Positions 1-11,764 of a stretch of DNA of 64,000 bases are shown one piece after another. Numbering within the stretch: the stretch's first letter is position 1; every line of letters starts with the position of its first letter. A program made the translations under genes and the position numbers. The DNA is from Aphrocallistes beatrix (lineage: Eukaryota; Porifera; Hexactinellida; Sceptrulophora; Aphrocallistidae), in contig OY725489.1 in NCBI GenBank assembly GCA_963281255.1, positions 4,588,001 through 4,652,000 of the forward strand. The letters run 5' to 3'. The notes below the pieces were generated by a model that had not been told where the DNA came from, did not search any database, and saw nothing but the letters and a program-made list of their open reading frames with translations.

Positions 1-446
1 GATATAATAGAAGCCTAGTAAAATAGTGCGAAGGCATGGACAAATGAATGACGCATGCATTCCTGTCGGAAATTGGTGCCCCCTGCCCCCCCCTGGCGCC
101 GCCACTACCTATGATCCATGAACTCTGGGATTTTTTGTACTTGGAGAGACTAGGGTCGTGCGAATAACTCCTCCACAGTAGATATCAATCATGAAAATGC
201 ATTAATTGGGATTGAAAAAACAATAGCAAATCGTGACAAGTGACATTTTCCTGAAACCTTGACACTCACGACGAGATAGTGACATTTGAGAGTCCAACCC
301 AAGAGGACTAGGTCTATAGGAGAACTAAGTGCCAGAGAACTCAGAATCAGTCACCTTGTTGGCAGTTGGTGAGACAATATGTACACACTTACAATATCAA
401 TCAAAATGAAATTTGGAATTGCCGAATCGCGATTGAATTGAAGGAA

Positions 447-587
447 GGTGCTGTCACGAAGTAATTTGGAACCTAAATAAATTATCCCCCCCCACCCCTC
501 CTTGACGTAGATTCTGCCCCCTTGTGGGGAGTAAGTTGGCCCCAGTGGTTAATTTAGTTTGGGCGAGGAGTTACTTCGTGACAGTGC
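447..587. repeat. Small inverted-repeat element (MITE-like)
   Basis: GTGCTGTCACGAAGTAA near 448-464 is answered by its near reverse complement TTACTTCGTGACAGTGC near 571-587 (15 of 17 match), enclosing about 105 bp that includes a C-run. No target duplication is clear, so the superfamily is unknown. Confidence 0.4.
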
Positions 588-1431
588 AACTATACTTCTT
601 TTGTTTGGTCTCTTGTTCGATTACTACTCAACCATTCCGACGTAGTCCGAAGAAAAGATCTGTACTAAGAAATGTTTGGGATGGTACCTGGGAAGGTAAA
701 TCCTTTTTACTCGATCCATGCTTCTGATTATCAATGTCATGATATAAAATTAAGCTAGTGTTATTAATTCTCAAATTATAAAATAGAACACGCTAACTGG
801 TGCTCACAATGTACTTTTAAATATCTCGTGGCTGCAATGCAATAATAATATGCAGCTAGAAAGAGCTGAAGAGGGGGATTAAATTTAATGAAATATCTGT
901 TTCATAACAATTGGACTGCTCCATGCAAAGTCATACGCTATGCCCATTGATAAAACATATACAGATACTAGATTCAGTGTATATGAAGATCATAAACGGA
1001 ACAGCTATAGTGAAGTAGTGTGATAGGTGATAGATTGTGGAAACAATTCGTCCCTCGTAATACATCAGTTTCCTATCCCGATCCAGCAGAAATCATTTCA
1101 TATCCCAGACAGAGGGAAACTCCTGTTCACGTGTGTCAGGTGTTAGGCAATAAATTGAGTGTTAAATGTTTCCACAATACGTGATTCGTTCAATAGATCT
1201 TTCGCCGCTTTCCCCAGGGAGGAGGGGAGTTTTGTCTTCCGGATAAGATAGTGATAGAGCCAGAGTCAGCAATCAAATGGGCCCCATAAGGATAGTGTGA
1301 GAGACAAAGATACATATTGTCAGCTGATAAATGAGAAAAGGCTTGAAGGGTCACAGATATCCCACCTACCAGGCTATCACGGTTAACATGTTCAAGGTTT
1401 GTGGGTCCGGCCCTTGGTTGGAATAGAATGG

Positions 1432-1755
1432 CCGATGTTTCGTCGCAGGATGTTTCGTTGCTGATATTTCTTTAAATAAAAGTATTGAATCCCCACATTC
1501 ATTCTGCAATTCACTCTGACAAATAATAAATGACAATCACCCACTCCCCCTCACGAAATTAAAAATAATACTCTCCCGTGCCATTTGATATTATTTCAAA
1601 CTCAAAATACCCACTTTCTCTTTGCTCTTATACAAAATACTCTCCAACATGCCCACCCATTACTATTCAGCTTTTATCAATTCTATTTAGCTTTAGAACA
1701 AATTCATATTTTCTAACAGTTATCAGTGACGAAACATCCGGCGACGAAACTTCCG
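1432..1755. repeat. Inverted-repeat element, TTTCGTCGC type
   Basis: The left arm (about 1432-1463) carries GATGTTTCGTCGCAGGATG. The right arm (about 1724-1755) carries its inverted counterpart CGAAACATCCGGCGACGAAA, about 26 of 32 positions pairing. Each arm holds two TTTCGTC/GACGAAA motifs. The interior is AT-rich and non-coding. Confidence 0.45.
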
Positions 1756-3094
1756 TTTACCGTTGAAATCGGATCACCTCTATTTCGAGCTACGGGACGG
1801 ATCGTTATTAAATATTTTCAAGCAAATTTGACATGGGAATTTACTTTGTTGCTGGGAAATGAATGAGTTTCGTCAGCGAATGTATATAGATCTAATGTAT
1901 GACGAATCATCAAGATACGTCAGATGAAATGCCTACTAATTATTCAAAAACATATTTATCCTCTGGTCCTAAATCATGAAAAAATTTACATAAAATGAAG
2001 TAATCATGGAATATAATTGACAAAGCATATGATCTGGTTTGGGGTTCGAACTCATGTATATTGTCTATCGCCTGAACCATGGATAAGTAGTAACATTGAT
2101 TTCGAAATACTTTTAGTACATAAAATGAGCCAACTGATTTTTTCTCAAAAAATGAGCATTTAGGAAAGGGAATACATGTGGCTGGTGTGAATTTTTTAGA
2201 GATGATAATATCCAATACAAAGCATAAGATAACCCAATATTACAACGTGAATAGCATTACATAATGATTTATAATGATGTTAAAATTTCAAAAGTGTCTT
2301 ACAAATTGAACTGTTTTTAATATCTATAGATCATTTATTACGTGCAGTAATAGATCAATTCATGAAAGTACAATAAATTACTTATATGGCAAAAAATTAG
2401 ACGAATCCATTGAGTATTCGGGAATTTATAGTATTGTGAAAATTTGGTCAAAAATGATAGACATTCTTCGGTTAACGAACACTTTTCGCCTCCAAACAAT
2501 TCGTTAAGGCCAGTGACCGTCTAGCTTGTATTACTTTAAATGGTCAATTCTTACAATAGTTGTTCAATCACTCTAAAAACTTCAGACTTGAACTGTAATA
2601 ATATATTAGGCATGATAAAATCATTTACTGATTGCTCCTTTGAATAGTTTTAGAATCGTATGGTTGTGGACCTATAATCCCGTCCCATAGAGCTAATACA
2701 TCCGACTACAATATTTCCCAAATTTTTATAACGAAATTAATAGAGCTAGAGCTCCTATTAAGTATTGGATCTATTCATAGTGATGTACTAGAGATTTCTG
2801 AACCTTGAATAGTGATTCCAATTATGTCTTCAAATTTTGGATTGCGTAATACCCTGGCAAGTAAAAAAAATGTGATATTTTGGAAATTTTTCCATTGATT
2901 ACATCACATTTCGAAAGTATGCATTCAATTCAAATTCCATGGTTCAGAAATATAGCTTATAGTATACTAGTAATAGCAATGCAACTGAGTTCACTTGTCT
3001 ATGTACTATGGTTTGCTAATAAAAATTCTGGATATTTTGGAAAAGGTCATTTTGAGATAAATGATATTATATAAAAACTATAATATTATTATAA

Positions 3095-3664
3095 CAAGCG
3101 CGCTTCGCACTTGCTTGCGGTGCGCGGCTGCCGGACACTTTGTGTCCGCCGGAGGCTCCCTTCGGTCGCCTGGGGTCACATTGGTTAATTATAAGGGAGA
3201 TAACATCTCTAAATATGTCTGTCCTACAGTGCTAATCGATATCACTCGAAAAATCACCAAATTTGTGAATTAAAAATTTTTGATGCGTAATGATGACGTC
3301 ATAACAAAGTGATGAGTCATCATTTTTTGATGATAGTTGCATCATATGTGAGACATGTTAGTATATAGATTCTATTAAAATTTCAGCCTTCTATCTCCTA
3401 TAATGGCTGAGTTATGCCCGAATAACTGTGTTGCTTAACTTTTTAAAATGTGACAATGACGTCATAATTCCATGATGAGTCGACATTTTGCTCTGAACTC
3501 AGAACTTACTGGAGCCATAGCCAAAAGACTCCCACATGCCAAAAATCAGCCTTCTGCGCCCGGCAGTTTATTCAATCAATTTGTTACAGATATATATATA
3601 TAGATATAAATAAATAAATAAATAAATAAATAAATATACATTAATCGAGTTTTAATAGTAAGGA
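3095..3664 (-). mobile_element. Helitron-like non-autonomous element, copy 1
   Basis: Read on the minus strand, the element begins TCCTTACTATTAAAACTCG (ending here at 3664) and is preceded by A. It passes through an AT simple repeat ((TAAA)n here), then a conserved body, and ends in a GC-rich hairpin CAAGCG-AAGCG-CGCTTG followed by T. In this copy the hairpin bases are slightly altered (CTTCGCACTTGC on the plus strand). The body contains GGCGGACAC/GTGTCCGCC and two TGACGTCA-type palindromes. 5' TC, a 3' hairpin and A|T flanks are Helitron traits; the 3' CTTG differs slightly from the usual CTRR. No Rep/helicase is encoded. Confidence 0.7.
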
Positions 3665-4261
3665 TAAAAGTCATAAATTTGGTAGTGTTTCGTACCGGAA
3701 TGTACTCATCAGGTAAGCGTCCTTTCGCTTACTATACCACATGGATTATAGACACAATAATAGGGAGAAAAAAAGCCCAGGACACAATTGACGAGGGGCC
3801 CGTAAACAGTGTCACAAAGTGATCAACAACCCGTATATGAAAATATACTATAATGATGTCCATTGAAATTGAAACGATATTTTTTTGTAGATCACTGTGC
3901 ATCAACTAAATTAAAACGACTTAGAAATAGAATATATTATCAAATAATCCTACATATATAGCATATTTGTCTGTTTTTTTATTTTCTTTGACAATTTTCA
4001 TATTTTTATGTGAATTATTATTTTTTATAAATTTTTATGAGTTTCTAAAAAGAAGTAATATTGATTACATACAAGAAAATAACGAAATAATGAGAACCTA
4101 GAAGAAAAAAGGAGAATAAAAAACTTGAAGAAAAATAAATATTAAAATCTACAAGAAAAAGGAAATAATGCAAAACCTATAAAAAGTAAATGATAGAAAA
4201 AAAACTACAAGAAAATAGTAAATGGTGAAAAAACTTAAAAGAAGAGCAAAATGATGAATAA
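3665..4261. other. AT-rich spacer, no gene seen
   Basis: Runs of A with short AGAAAA-type motifs near 4050-4250 lie just downstream of the stop codon of the transposase gene on the minus strand. This may be its 3' flank or untranslated region. Nothing else is recognisable. Confidence 0.5.
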
Positions 4262-6828
4262 CTAAGTAACACAACGAAAGCATAAGAAATCAAGGGACTG
4301 ATAATCTTCAATACTACCATCAATGCATTCGCAGTGGCTCCACCTCTCACAATTCCCGCATTGAACCCAATCTACTTCTGATTTCTTCCTCCTGATCCTT
4401 CTTTTGTGAGTAAATGGTGGGATTCTACAATCGCACAGATCGCAAAGCGTATCTGTTTCCTCACCACTGGAACTAGTAAGATAAAGACTATCTCCACTGG
4501 GTGAATCAGGGTCTCGAGAGAAGAGCCTCCGCTTGGTACCGGTACCTTTACCTCTACCACTAGTGCCCCTACTGCTGGTGCCTCTGCCTCGAGTTCCTGT
4601 TGGGAACTCTTTGACTTTACATTTCTTCGATGTCTGTTTGAATGTTTCTGCACCAAAGGAGTAACTCATATAGCTCTTGCCTCCTTTAGATGAGACTAGG
4701 CCTTTCTCTCTGTGGTCTTTCATCACTTTGGCCCGTCGGGCTCGTCTTTTCAAATTTCGATTAGGGACTAGTGCAGCAGCCTGTTTCCGAATAACTTCAC
4801 GATTGAGAGCAGATTTGTAGACATTGTAAGAAGGGTGTAGGTTGAGATCGCTTAGCAGTTTATACAGAACTAATTCTCCTTCATTGAATATTGTGATGGC
4901 AATAGCTGTACTTATCCTGATGGAAAGAGGTGAGATGTATTTAGACTTGGGGCAAAAATTCCATATGGTGTTATGAAGAGACTCATTGGTGTTCTGTGTC
5001 ACACCAAGAGTCAGATGTTGGCAGAACTCTTCACCCCAAAGATCTCAAATACTTCTCTAACTTTCTCAACATATTTAGCGGAGAGATGTGTCAAAGCTTC
5101 AGGGGGTTGTTCACCTGAATATACTGCTACTCTCCATCTACACCACGATTTGGCAGTAGAGGGACAAGTTGAATGGTCGCCACTTGCATGGGATAGAAAG
5201 ACTGATAATGCTTTAGAGATTGTAGCTGGAGTTTGGCCTCGATGTTGGATTATAACTGTGGAATAGTTTGAGAAATATAACTCGCTTTGGGCTCATTCAA
5301 CTTGTGCTGGACGTACGTTTTATTCTTTGTGCTTGGTTTTACTCTCATAAGATGTTTCTTCAGACGTCTAGTTACGTGAGCAATGCACTCTTCTTTAGCA
5401 ACAGGAACTGTTGGGTAGGGATCCAACTCACAAACCTGGTGGTAACTCTTAGAATCACCATCACCAATGAAAGTTGAATATACAAGTTGGTGTCTCTCTA
5501 TGGATCTGGCCCAGATTGTTTTCGCGGCTTCTGGCTCCATTGATTGGCTGGAGTCAGTGTAATTTCGATAACAATGGGGCTTATGGTTCTCATACCAGAG
5601 CTTGTATTCATCAGGGTTAGCATCAATACGTTCCTTAGTCCATTTATCGCACTTCTCACATAGCCGACTAAGAAGCACATAGTCCAGCACTTTCATGTTA
5701 TCAGCACTAATGGCAGACCCGAAACCAACATTTGAATAAAATCCACGTGTCTTCCAAGAAGCATCAAAACTAACAGGAATGTTTATACAATTTGTTTCAG
5801 TGGAGGGAACAGCATCAACTTTAGCATGTAGTAGATCTCTAGCAGCTCCTTCCATACTGATGTTAACTGCTTTAGTGACTGTTGACTTGAGCCTTTGTAG
5901 ATACCGCTGGGGCATATGGGCGAGTGGTGGTAGCATATCAAAAATTGTTGCAAATTTGTGAAGATCCCTCCATGAACAACCAGAAGAGTGAACGACTAGA
6001 GTTGATCGCAATGTCACTTCATTCATGGCTCGTTCTGGGTGGAAACTGAGAAAATCTGTATTTTCTGGGACATCCAATGGTCTCGATGATGGGAATTGTG
6101 CAGAGAAGCTATGACATCTAACACACTTTATATAAAATTGAGTTTGCCATCCGTGAGGCCCTTGATCTTCAAGTAAAGCGAGGTGATCGTTGCAATAAGA
6201 ACACCTGAGCTTACAGATAGCTTGACCGAAGATGTCTATGTCTACTAATCTCATTCCTGTTGGAGTTTTTCTTAGATGTTTTTCCAGATATTTTGATGGT
6301 AGCAGCAAAGCGGTGACGTTTATTGGGAATCTTCATGTGCGAGATATAACCCCTTTTAGGAAGGGTGAAAGAAAATTTCTTCCTAGGCCTAACAATTGAG
6401 GTGTCAGTTGATGTCTGTGAAGTTTGAGAGGACTGTAAGGATTGTGTGGGGTTCATCTTGCCAGCGGATTTAGGCAATGTGAATTGATTGCCGAAAAAAT
6501 TGCTTCTCTTCTTCGGTCTACCTCTTGTAGGCTTAGAAATAGTAGAGAAAAAAGGACTCGGTGTAAGCTCTTGCGATGATAGCGCAAGGCTATTGGTTGG
6601 CAGTAAAAGTCCTGGAGTAGGAAAGGGACTTGTTGGAGGCTCTCGTGATGACAATCCAAGGCTGCTAGTTGGGATTGACAACCCGGGAGTAGGTGGTGGA
6701 GATTCCATAGATGCTTCAGGAATATTATCAGAATCAGATACAGAAATTTCAGTGTCCTGTGAATCATCTCCATGCTCCCACATTACATTTGACTCTGAAT
6801 TAGAACTGAGCGGATCTTCTGATGCCAT
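4262..6828 (-). pseudogene. Mutator-like transposase with C-terminal PHD finger, copy 1
   Basis: DNA transposase of the animal Mutator-like group that carries a C-terminal PHD-type zinc finger. The ATG at 6828 opens a Ser/Pro-rich N-terminus with an internal ~24-residue duplication (PTPGLSIPTSSLGLS / PTPGLLLPTNSLALS) and an AT-hook-like TRGRPKKRSN at residues 101-110. The catalytic core follows: a C..C pair (LRCSYC), a second (IKCVRC), VSFDASW (likely first Asp), GDGDSKSYH (likely second Asp) and VTQNTNESLH. The C-terminus is basic/Gly-rich, then CDLCDC...CGNCERWSHCEC...FLCFRC, a PHD finger, with the stop at 4262. The frame changes near 6300, 5265 and 5050, yet I see no in-frame stop within the conserved segments. 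It is therefore either a young pseudogene or an intact gene with assembly indels. Relatives lie at 36110-38014 and 17160-17700. Confidence 0.8.
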
Positions 6829-7079
6829 AAATCAATTTAAAAAAATCTAATACATATAGGGAAATAAAAACGTCAAATATTGTAAAAAAAGGAATGCGAG
6901 AATCAAACAATGGGATGGATATCAGCAAGTTCTTCCATTTACCTGGATAACCTGACTGCAGCGAGTTGTTCAAATGGTAATACTTATCGCATTCAAGGAG
7001 GATAGTCAACAAAAACTAGAGGGCAAAACTAAGAGATATTGAAAAAGCATTTTGTATGCTGATTTAGACACCAACCTTT

Positions 7080-7561
7080 TTAAGGTTGGTGTTTCCCGTG
7101 GGACAATTGTTTTTTACTAAAAATGTGCCCAAATTGCTTTTTTGTCATTAGCCTGTTTTTAGCACTTAAAAAAACAATTTTACAAAGGAAGAATCTTTAG
7201 TTACAAATGTTAGAAAAAAGTTAAAATATTTTTCCTTACGGAAATCTACTTCTAAATATTGTAGCAACGAAATTGGAAAGAAAAAATTAATTGGGTTAAA
7301 ATTGAAAATTCTATTCCTATTATTTTCTTTATTGAAACATTTTGTGCAAGAATAATAGAGTAAAAGAGGCATAATCCATTGTAGTTTCCTTGAAGGTCCT
7401 CTATAAATTTGGTGATTTGGGAAAAAACTTTTTTTTCATGCTTCTTGAGCTCCCGAAAAGTGTATTTTTGCAGATAACTCATCGAGAACAGTTTCCACAA
7501 AAAAATTCAGGAGAAAATAATGAAAACTTTTTGAGTTAGTTCTGGAAGGAAACACCAACCT
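7080..7561. mobile_element. TTAA-type MITE with TTAAGGTTGGTGTTTCC ends
   Basis: The left end TTAAGGTTGGTGTTTCC (7080-7096) is mirrored by GGAAACACCAACC at 7548-7560. The target duplication at the right is TGAA rather than TTAA. The interior is related in inverted orientation to 15063-15370 (shared GTGGAAACT.TTCTCGATGAG), so this family recurs inside the TTAA element at 14672. Non-coding. Confidence 0.55.
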
Positions 7562-7714
7562 GAAATGGCAAAAATTTACTAAACAGTAGATAACTTCAAT
7601 ATAAAGGTCAATATCAATATAAAGGTTAATATAGGTCAATATAAAAGATAAATGATGAAACATTGAAAGAACATTAGTAGAATGGTTAGTACTTCCTTTG
7701 CCAAAAAGGTAAGA

Positions 7715-8035
7715 CTAGATTGTCTGAACCTTGTCTAAGGAGCCACAAATCTCCGATAGTGTCCTCTTTAGAACTTCAAGTTCTACGTCTAGCTGTTCAA
7801 GTCTTTCGGTTTGAATTATGATCGTATCATTTTGTTTCTCTATAGTATCTATGATTTCCTCTAACTTTTTATAGAAGCTACCAACAGTTGAGTCATGGTT
7901 TAATTCTTCAATTGGAGAAACCTGAGCAGATATATGAAAATGCGAATAAAAGGCCCATTTTGCTTCAGTGTTGAAGAAATTCAAGGATATTGATAAGCAT
8001 GAAAACATGACCAACACCACTACTGAGAAATTCAT
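7715..8035 (-). CDS. Small putative secreted coiled-coil protein
   Basis: An ATG-initiated frame of 106 residues. Residues 1-24 (MNFSVVVLVMFSCLSISLNF...) are a short polar start plus a hydrophobic run, which fits a signal peptide. After a linker, residues ~55-98 are Glu/Leu/Ile-rich with heptad-like spacing (LEEIIDTIEKQNDTIIIQTE, LEQLDVELEVLKRTL), which fits a coiled coil. Such signal-plus-coil N-termini open many secreted oligomeric proteins, so this could be a first exon. No family is recognised. No relative is seen in the window, unlike nearly everything else here, so a host gene is possible. Confidence 0.4.
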   Translation of the reverse strand: MNFSVVVLVMFSCLSISLNFFNTEAKWAFYSHFHISAQVSPIEELNHDSTVGSFYKKLEEIIDTIEKQNDTIIIQTERLEQLDVELEVLKRTLSEICGSLDKVQTI

Positions 8036-8349
8036 CTAATTAAAAGTAATTAATCAATTGTTAATAATGAATGATTTATGGCAAAAAAAATTGAATTCTT
8101 TTATTTTGTATTTTTTCTATTTTTATCTCGAAACTGACCTTTGAAAATGTCAGTTTTGAGGCACTCAAATTGCCCCGAAAAGAAAATTTCCGTTTCGCAA
8201 GGCTAGGTAGCATGTTGAATGACGTTTTTAGAACAAAAGCCCAAATTACGATTCTTATCAAAAATATCGAAAATTTTCGTGGTCACTACCCTTAAAGCGG
8301 GATTGTAGTGTATTTAGCAAATCAATGCATTTAATTCTGTTGAAATTGT

Positions 8350-8532
8350 AAGCGAGAGCAGTTTACTCTCGCCTGATGTGTTCAATAACGTGTCTGCACA
8401 AGTGAACATTCTTTTGGCAGGCTCTATTCTCAATTATTTTTTTCTGATTGCACTCCCCAATTCGTAATTTTCCGGGACAAACTGGATATCATTACTTGGG
8501 AGGATGTTACTTGCACGTTGATGTGTACTCAT
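8350..8532 (-). pseudogene. Truncated copy of the repeated orphan frame MST[YH]QRA
   Basis: The ATG at 8532 opens MSTHQRASNILPSNDIQFVP, which matches the start of the longer frame at 39721-40205. A frame change follows, then IIENRACQKNVHLCRHVIEHI, before similarity stops near 8350. The non-coding bases just upstream of the ATG (CATTTTATTAGA) are also shared with the other copy. Similarity past the start codon into flanking DNA indicates a duplicated or mobile segment. The function is unknown. Confidence 0.5.
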
Positions 8533-9048
8533 TTCTCCCGCATTTTATTAGAAACATCCGCGCGCATTGCTTGCTTGGGCTGCGGGCTGGCAGACACTTT
8601 GTGCCCACCAGAGGCGCCCGTTGGGGGACTGGAATAACTTTGATTAGTAGTAAGGGAATAACATCTCTAAATATGTCTGTTATGATCAATATCACTCAAA
8701 AATCACAAAATGTGTCAATTTTTCAATTTTTGATGCGAAATAATGTCGTCATAACAGAGTGAGGAGCCATCACTTTTTGATGATAGTCGTATCACATGTG
8801 AGAAATATTAATATACTACACTATCTATTAAAGTGTTAGCCTTCTATCGCCTAAAATAGCTGGTCTATAGTCGAAAAACTGAAATTTCTAATTATAAAAA
8901 AAATGACAATGGCGTCATAATTCCATGATGTGTAGACATTTTCGTCTGAAGTTCGAATTTACGGGAGCCATAGCCAAAAGACTTCCACATGCCAAAAATC
9001 AGCTTTCTGTGCTTGAAGTTTCTTCAATCAATTCGATACAGATATATA

Positions 9049-9473
9049 CAGTCGAACGTGCTATAACGGCCACACTATATAAGATCACCTGTCTATAGCG
9101 ATCACCAATGAACAGTCCCGTCAGAAATTCCTTAATGACCTGTTCAACGCGGCCAGCGGCCATTCATTTGTAGTCCCTTACTGACCCTAAAACTGCATAT
9201 AACGGCAACTATCTGTGTTTAACGGCCACTACCTGTCTATAACGGCCATAAGCTTTTTCACCTTATGTGTTTATTACAGGATTTGTTACGAACGATAAAC
9301 AAGTTTATGTACTACTAATTACTTCAAGAAATTGATTTCTGAAAACATGATACTTATTGAAATACGTGGTACCTGTTGGTGATTGAGACAATCAGCTGTA
9401 TATTATGGTCACCTCTGTATAACGGCCAATTTTATCCAGTCCCTTGGGTGGCCGTTATATACATGTTCCACTG
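9049..9473. mobile_element. pogo-like MITE, TATAACGGCCAC family
   Basis: The ends CAGTCGAACGTGCTATAACG and the inverted CGTTATATACATGTTCCACTG are terminal inverted repeats. TA lies on the left flank. The interior carries further TATAACGGCCA units, so the terminal sequence is repeated inside. Same family as 20309-20731 and 45160-45602. No transposase. Confidence 0.7.
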
Positions 9474-9483
9474 GATACATATA

Positions 9484-9959
9484 CTCTAACCGGACAAAAG
9501 TATTTGAAATCCTTACTATTTTCCATCATAATTAGTCATAAAGTGGGTCTATTCATGGAGAGAAGCGTAATCAAACTGTGAGAGATACTGTAATTTCGAT
9601 TTCAAATTCATATTCTACACATTCGAATTACTCAGGTTTGAAGCCTTATGTTGCCATATTCATAAGTTGAATTAGTATCAATCTATGTCACTTTGTGCCA
9701 CTTTTCACTCCCATTCCCATTAGACATGACGACGAGGAGTGGCACAAAGTGGCACAGTTCGATGCACCTTAGCCTTGGAAATGAATGCATCAATAGAAGG
9801 CATCTAACCTGAGTAATTCGAATGTGTAGAATATGAATTTGAAATCGAAATTACAATATCTGTAACAGTTTGATTGCATTTCACTCATGAATAAACCTAC
9901 TTTATAACTATTTATGATGGAAAATAGTAAGAATTTCAAATACTTTTGTCCGATTAGAG
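9484..9959. mobile_element. Tc1-like foldback MITE, (A)CCGGACAAAAGTATTT family
   Basis: Two arms of about 200 bp pair across the element. The outer ends are CTCTAACCGGACAAAAGTAT and the inverted ATACTTTTGTCCGATTAGAG, flanked by TA. The centre near 9690-9760 contains a second inverted pair, CACTTTGTGCCAC / GTGGCACAAAGTG. Related elements are at 26651-27122 and 34609. Confidence 0.65.
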
Positions 9960-9999
9960 TATATACTCATAGACTTTAATCGAGTTTCAATAATAGGGA

Positions 10000-10198
10000 C
10001 AAAGGCGCTTTGCTTGCTTTCGCTGAGCGGGTGGTGGATACAAAGTGTCCGCCAGAGGCGCCCTGAGGGATTTTATAGTCACATTGATTAATTATAAGGG
10101 AGAGAACATCTCTAAATACGTCTATCCTACTGTTATAATCGATATCACTGGAAAAATCACCAAATTGTCAATTTTACAATTTTGATGCGCAATGATGA
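10000..10198 (-). mobile_element. Helitron-like copy 3, truncated
   Basis: The 3' end (AAAGGCGCTTTGCTTGC) abuts the 5' terminus of copy 2. Similarity covers the GC-rich head and ATTGATTAATTATAAGGGAG and stops at the left end of the foldback at 10199 inside the TGATGACGT motif. The rest is missing. Confidence 0.55.
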
Positions 10199-11764
10199 GC
10201 CTACTCTAATAATGCCTCACAGCAAAATAACCAATGATGTGGTAATAGCCGAATGGATTAATACACGATTAGCCTAAAATCGTTAACCATGTAGGATAGC
10301 CATTAAGAATGTATTACCAGCTTATATAAACATGGTATCAAAGTACATATATATGTTGTCAAAATTTCGATTAGTCATCATATCATTGCGCAACAGGTCA
10401 TTTTATGCACTGTTTTAAGCCCATTTCTAAATGCTATTAAGGTAGAATTTTTGTGTAGAACCAAGATTAGTACGAGTTGATTTGAAAAATGAAAATTTTT
10501 TCAATGGAATGTTGTTACATTCCTCCGTTGCTATGATAAAGCATTTTGATCAGTTTGAGCCATATCCTGCAAACTGTAAGAACTAGGTCTTCAAATTTGA
10601 TCGTGTTTGATAGGCAATTGACTACTTCCTATTAGGTAATAATACAATTTAAAATTCGAAATTCACAGACACTATATAGTTATGCGACAATTTAGTGTTT
10701 TGGTCACATTCTTAAAATCAACCCATAACTCAAAACTCGTTGAATTTAGAAGTTCAAGTTGTATTATCACCTAATAGGAAGTAGCCAATTGCCTATCAAA
10801 TACGATCAAATTTGAAGACCTAGTTCTTACAGTTTGCACGAAATGGCCAAAACTGACTAAAATGCTTTACCATAGCAACGGAGGAATGTAGCAACATTCC
10901 ATTGAAAAATTCTAAATTTTTCTAATCAACTCGTACTAATCTTGGTTCTACACAGAAATCACACTTTAGTACCACTTAGAAATAGGGTTAAAACAACTTA
11001 GAAAATCGCTAAAATTGTCCTTAGAATGACTTGTTGCGGAATGATACGATGATTAATCGAAGTTTTTCCAACAGATATACGTATGTACAGTACACCCTCG
11101 GTTATCCGAACACCTCCGTTTGTTAACTCAAAGATTGGTGTTCGGATAAGTGAAATCGTTCGGATAAGCGAAATACGTATTTTACGCTCTTAAATGCACA
11201 TGTACCAACTTAGATGTTATTAAAGAACGTAGTATGATTTGAATACTACTTACACGCATGTATAGCCAAACAAATTGACAATGCTACGCACAATTTTGGA
11301 ACATGCATTTTTAAGGAATTGATTTATTAAACCATATTCGTAGTTCCTAAATTATGCGAAACGATTATTTCAGTTATCCGAACAGTTCATTTCAGTTATC
11401 CGAACACATTATTTCAGTTATCCGAACACATTATTTCAGTTATCGGACACATTATTTCAGTTATCCGGACACATTATTTTCAATTCGAAATTCGATTGAA
11501 AAGTATTTGATAAAATGAGTGGTACTCGAACACACTGTTCGGATAATCGAGGTGTCGGATAATCGAGGTTCGGATAATCGAGGTTCGGATAATCGAGGGT
11601 CTACTGTACTTTGATACCATGTTTATATATGCTGGTAATACATTCTTAATGCCTATTCTGCATGGTTAATGATTTTAGGTCAATCGTGTATTAATCCATT
11701 CGGCTACTACTTCATCCCTAGTCCATAATTTTCAGTCTACTGTGAGGAATTATTAGAGTAGGCT
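10199..11764. mobile_element. Large foldback element (inverted arms ~500 bp)
   Basis: The left end GCCTACTCTAATAATGCCTC is answered at 11741-11764 by GAGGAATTATTAGAGTAGGC. The arms continue inward through TTAATACACGATT, GGTATCAAAGTAC, CTCCGTTGCTATG and AGGTCTTCAAATTTGATCGT, each with an inverted partner. The symmetry centre is near 10700. The right arm is interrupted by a MITE at 11088-11606. No coding sequence. A diverged relative lies at 61690-62480. Confidence 0.7.
11088..11606. mobile_element. pogo-like MITE, TTATCCGAACA family
   Basis: The ends CAGTACACCCTCGGTTATCC and the inverted GGATAATCGAGGGTCTACTG are flanked by TA on both sides. Removing the element rejoins GTATGTA and CTTTGATACC exactly as the opposite arm of the host foldback predicts. 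The right part contains tandem TTATTTCAGTTATCCGAACAC units of about 24 bp. A fragment of the same family may lie at 34189-34265. Confidence 0.7.

Larger units (their letters stand above)
1..3094. other. AT-rich intergenic stretch, no gene seen
   Basis: No reading frame here looks coding: all are short, biased to AT codons and without recognisable domains. The only structure is two small inverted-repeat elements, listed separately. A C-rich run lies near 80-110 and another near 486-500. Confidence 0.6.
8555..9999 (-). mobile_element. Helitron-like copy 2, split by two MITEs
   Basis: The decayed 3' end (GCGCGCATTGCTTGC) starts near 8555 and the conserved body runs to 9046. It is interrupted in its TA-rich section by a pogo-like MITE (9049-9473) and a Tc1-like foldback (9484-9959). 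It ends with TTTAATCGAGTTTCAATAAT (the inverted 5' terminus) by 9999. Another copy starts immediately, giving a head-to-tail junction. Confidence 0.6.

Noticed and set aside
3095..3664. Helitron-like family as a tRNA-derived SINE
   Set aside because: The GC-rich head has no A-box/B-box pair that I can place, the TA tract is internal to a fixed 5' terminus, and no target duplications are seen.
6488..6850. Long plus-strand open frame
   Set aside because: It is antisense to the N-terminus of the PHD transposase (ATG at 6828), whose AT-hook and later domains are on the minus strand.
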